From positions 62,001 through 126,000 of the forward strand of contig NZ_LXYE02000012.1 in NCBI RefSeq assembly GCF_001659685.2: DNA of 64,000 nucleotides, in the 5' to 3' direction. Below the pieces are notes generated by a model. It was not told where the DNA came from. It worked only from the letters and a program-made list of their open reading frames with translations, and did no database searches. Positions 62,131 through 64,000 of this stretch are shown in pieces. The stretch comes from Labilibacter marinus (lineage in GTDB: Bacteria > Bacteroidota > Bacteroidia > Bacteroidales > Marinilabiliaceae). The position numbers were made by a program, and so were the translations under genes. Every line of letters begins with the position of its first letter. Position 1 is the stretch's first letter.

Positions 62131-64000
62131 ATGAAATTTAAACCGCTATTACTCATTACTCTGTTATTTGTGCTTGGTTGCTTGCATGCCCAACAACACT
62201 TCCTTTTTAAAAAAGTATCTACTAAAGATGGCCTTTCTCAAAGTGATGTTCATGCCATTTATCAAGACTCAAAAGGTTTTATGTGGTTTGGTACCAATGA
62301 TGGTTTAGATAGGTATGATGGTAAAAACTTTAAAAATTTCACAGATGCTAGTACTCGAAAGATAAAAACGACTAGTCACCCTATCACCCAAATAAAAGGA
62401 GACATTAATGACAAATTGTATATAGGTACACTTATAAATGGAGTTACAGTAAAGAACGAAGTTAATGGAGTTACTTTTGGAATTACAAATTCTATTTATA
62501 GTAAGCAATTGCTGGCGAATAACACAGTTAAGTGTATTGAAATAATTGAACCTGGATTAGTTTGGATAGCTAATACAAATGGTTTGTCTAAAATAGATAG
62601 AGATAGCAAATATAGAAACCCGAAGTCTTATAAATACTATGTAAACCCAAGTGAAATTGGTTTGCCAAGTTTCTCGAATATCCAAATTGCTCAAGATTCA
62701 ACCCAAAACTTATGGATACTTATTTCTGAGGGAATATATAAATGGACCTATCCGTTTGATGAAGTTCCAAGGGAAGTAAAAGCCTTTGATGATGCCCCAA
62801 AGCATGTGATTGCTACTAAGGATGGATTGTATTGTGCCTTAAGGAATGAGGTTTGTTATTATGATTTTAATAATAATACTCTTAAAAAGATTAATGCTAT
62901 TGAAGCAACATGTCTTTTAAAAGATAGGAGTGGACAGTTATGGGCAGGAACAACTAAGGGCTTACATGTTTTAAAATTGCATAAAAACAATATTGATACC
63001 TTAACTCACACCATTATCAAAGAAGGCAAAAGTGCAAGCCGAATTAGTAATAGTCATATCTTATCTCTTTATGAAGGTAAAGATGGATTAGTGTGGGTAG
63101 GCACAAAATTTGGAGGTATAAATATTTACGATCCAAAACGCAATCATTTCTTATTGTTTAATAATAAGAACAATGCATCTAAATTACCACACAAAAACAT
63201 AAGCTCCGCTTTCCAAGATAAAAGTAATAATTTATGGATGGGAACTTTTGATGGAGACTTTATATGTCTTGATAAGGAAAATGTAAGTGCTTTTAGTAAT
63301 AACTATAGAAATGTAAAGTTAAACAGATCTGTAGGGGTTATTAATGTTATTAAACCTGTAATACTTCCGAATAAAAACGAAATATTGTTAATTGGAACGG
63401 ATGATGGTATTGTGACTTACCCTAAAACTAATATTAACTTACCTCATATAGAATCAGGTGTAAATGATATTTTCCAGGATAAAAAGGGAGTGATATGGAT
63501 TGCTACTTCACAAGAAGGAGTTTATAGACATGATCCTTATGATAAAGTAAAAGACTGGCAAGTTTCTTTCGATTCTTCATCACCTTTAATTAATCATGCT
63601 ACTTGTTTTTGTTACGATAGTTTTAATCGGTTTTGGGTAGGAACTAAGGGCGGTCTGATGCTTTTTGAAAAGGATCAGATGCATAATGAGGTTCCTGAAT
63701 TTAGACAGATTACTTATCACGATGATAGTGGTTTGAACTATAATGATATTGTTAGCATTTATGAAACTTCTAAAAAACAGATGTATTTTGGTACCAACGG
63801 GCGTGGTATTAATGTGTTAACTAAGTTAACAGAGGGTTCTGCAAGGTTTAGCTATATTACAAAACAAGATGGATTATCTAACAATGTAATTAAATTTATT
63901 TCTGAGGATAAAAATGGGAGTATCTGGATTAGTACAAATAAAGGAATCAATCAGATTGATTCACAAAATAATAGGATTAATAGCTTTAATTTGGAGGATG
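62131..64000 (+). CDS. Hybrid two-component (HTCS-type) sensor, N-terminal part, runs off the window
   Basis: The frame is open from ATG 62131 to the end of the window (623 codons). A signal peptide (MKFKPLLLITLLFVLGCLHA) is followed by repeated two-component-regulator propeller motifs: GLSQSDVHAIYQDSKGFMWF, LLKDRSGQLWAGTTKGL, LYEGKDGLVWVGTKFGGI, FQDKSNNLWMGTFDGD, FQDKKGVIWIATSQEGVY, FWVGTKGGLMLFEK and ISEDKNGSIWISTNKGI. This periplasmic two-propeller sensor is typical of SusCD-linked hybrid histidine kinases, whose Y_Y_Y, kinase, receiver and AraC-type HTH domains would lie beyond 64000. The divergent arrangement with the susCD operon supports a role as its substrate-responsive activator. 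Confidence 0.88.
   Translation, partial: MKFKPLLLITLLFVLGCLHAQQHFLFKKVSTKDGLSQSDVHAIYQDSKGFMWFGTNDGLDRYDGKNFKNFTDASTRKIKTTSHPITQIKGDINDKLYIGTLINGVTVKNEVNGVTFGITNSIYSKQLLANNTVKCIEIIEPGLVWIANTNGLSKIDRDSKYRNPKSYKYYVNPSEIGLPSFSNIQIAQDSTQNLWILISEGIYKWTYPFDEVPREVKAFDDAPKHVIATKDGLYCALRNEVCYYDFNNNTLKKINAIEATCLLKDRSGQLWAGTTKGLHVLKLHKNNIDTLTHTIIKEGKSASRISNSHILSLYEGKDGLVWVGTKFGGINIYDPKRNHFLLFNNKNNASKLPHKNISSAFQDKSNNLWMGTFDGDFICLDKENVSAFSNNYRNVKLNRSVGVINVIKPVILPNKNEILLIGTDDGIVTYPKTNINLPHIESGVNDIFQDKKGVIWIATSQEGVYRHDPYDKVKDWQVSFDSSSPLINHATCFCYDSFNRFWVGTKGGLMLFEKDQMHNEVPEFRQITYHDDSGLNYNDIVSIYETSKKQMYFGTNGRGINVLTKLTEGSARFSYITKQDGLSNNVIKFISEDKNGSIWISTNKGINQIDSQNNRINSFNLED

Overview
The window is a low-GC chromosome segment of a Bacteroidota bacterium. 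The evidence is SusC/SusD pairs, DUF3467 downstream of rpoC, several TTG/TAnnTTTG promoters of the Bacteroidota primary sigma factor, and few Shine-Dalgarno sites. The mix of redundant [FeFe]-hydrogenases, an ETF/acyl-CoA dehydrogenase operon and a SusCD locus suggests a fermentative or facultatively anaerobic member of the Marinilabiliales or relatives. That rank is an inference; no 16S gene is present.

Layout. (1) 1-16.1 kb is a conserved translation and transcription block: the 3' part of a helix-hairpin-helix gene, rpsU, xerC-like, hpf, tRNA-Tyr/Gly/Thr, tuf, tRNA-Trp, secE-nusG-rplKAJL-rpoBC and a DUF3467 gene. (2) 16.1-18.2 kb holds a MITE-like repeat, a DUF1343 (NamZ-like) lipoprotein and an AlbA_2-domain protein. 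(3) 18.4-34.2 kb is a large hydrogen-metabolism island. It has a compact HydC-HydB-HydA set, then a putative H2-sensing and signalling block, then a complete bifurcating-type set (2Fe-2S protein, HydB, HydA, HydC). The signalling block contains two different HydS-like proteins, a SpoIIE/PP2C phosphatase, two DRTGG proteins, two HATPase proteins, a PHP-domain protein and a small 2Fe-2S protein. FNR-like palindromes lie ahead of two of its transcription units. The HydEFG maturases are not in the window. (4) 34.3-42.7 kb holds an unidentified lipoprotein pair, an M28 peptidase, a chemotaxis receptor, a candidate small RNA, a DUF3078 outer-membrane protein and an exported MsrB. (5) 43-46.7 kb is etfB-etfA-acyl-CoA dehydrogenase. 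(6) 46.8-50.5 kb has two paralogous unknown genes, each preceded by the same PhoB-like direct repeat, a second MITE-like element, and an alpha-2-macroglobulin gene reduced to its two ends. (7) 50.5-64 kb is a SusCD-SusCD-DUF1735 operon on the minus strand, facing a divergently encoded hybrid two-component (HTCS-type) sensor that runs off the window.

How it works together. The hydrogenase sets probably couple NADH (and, for the full set, reduced ferredoxin) to H2 production or uptake. The HydS/phosphatase/DRTGG/HATPase block probably reports H2 or redox state to the cell. The ETF operon handles acyl-CoA oxidation or reduction. The SusCD locus imports a polymer or glycan-like substrate under control of the adjacent sensor. 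The most distinctive observations are the hydrogenase signalling block, the Ser replacement of a cluster-ligand Cys in one HydA, the duplicated PhoB-like operator with paralogous genes, the MITE-like elements abutting terminators, and a promoter-to-terminator small RNA candidate at about 40.5 kb.
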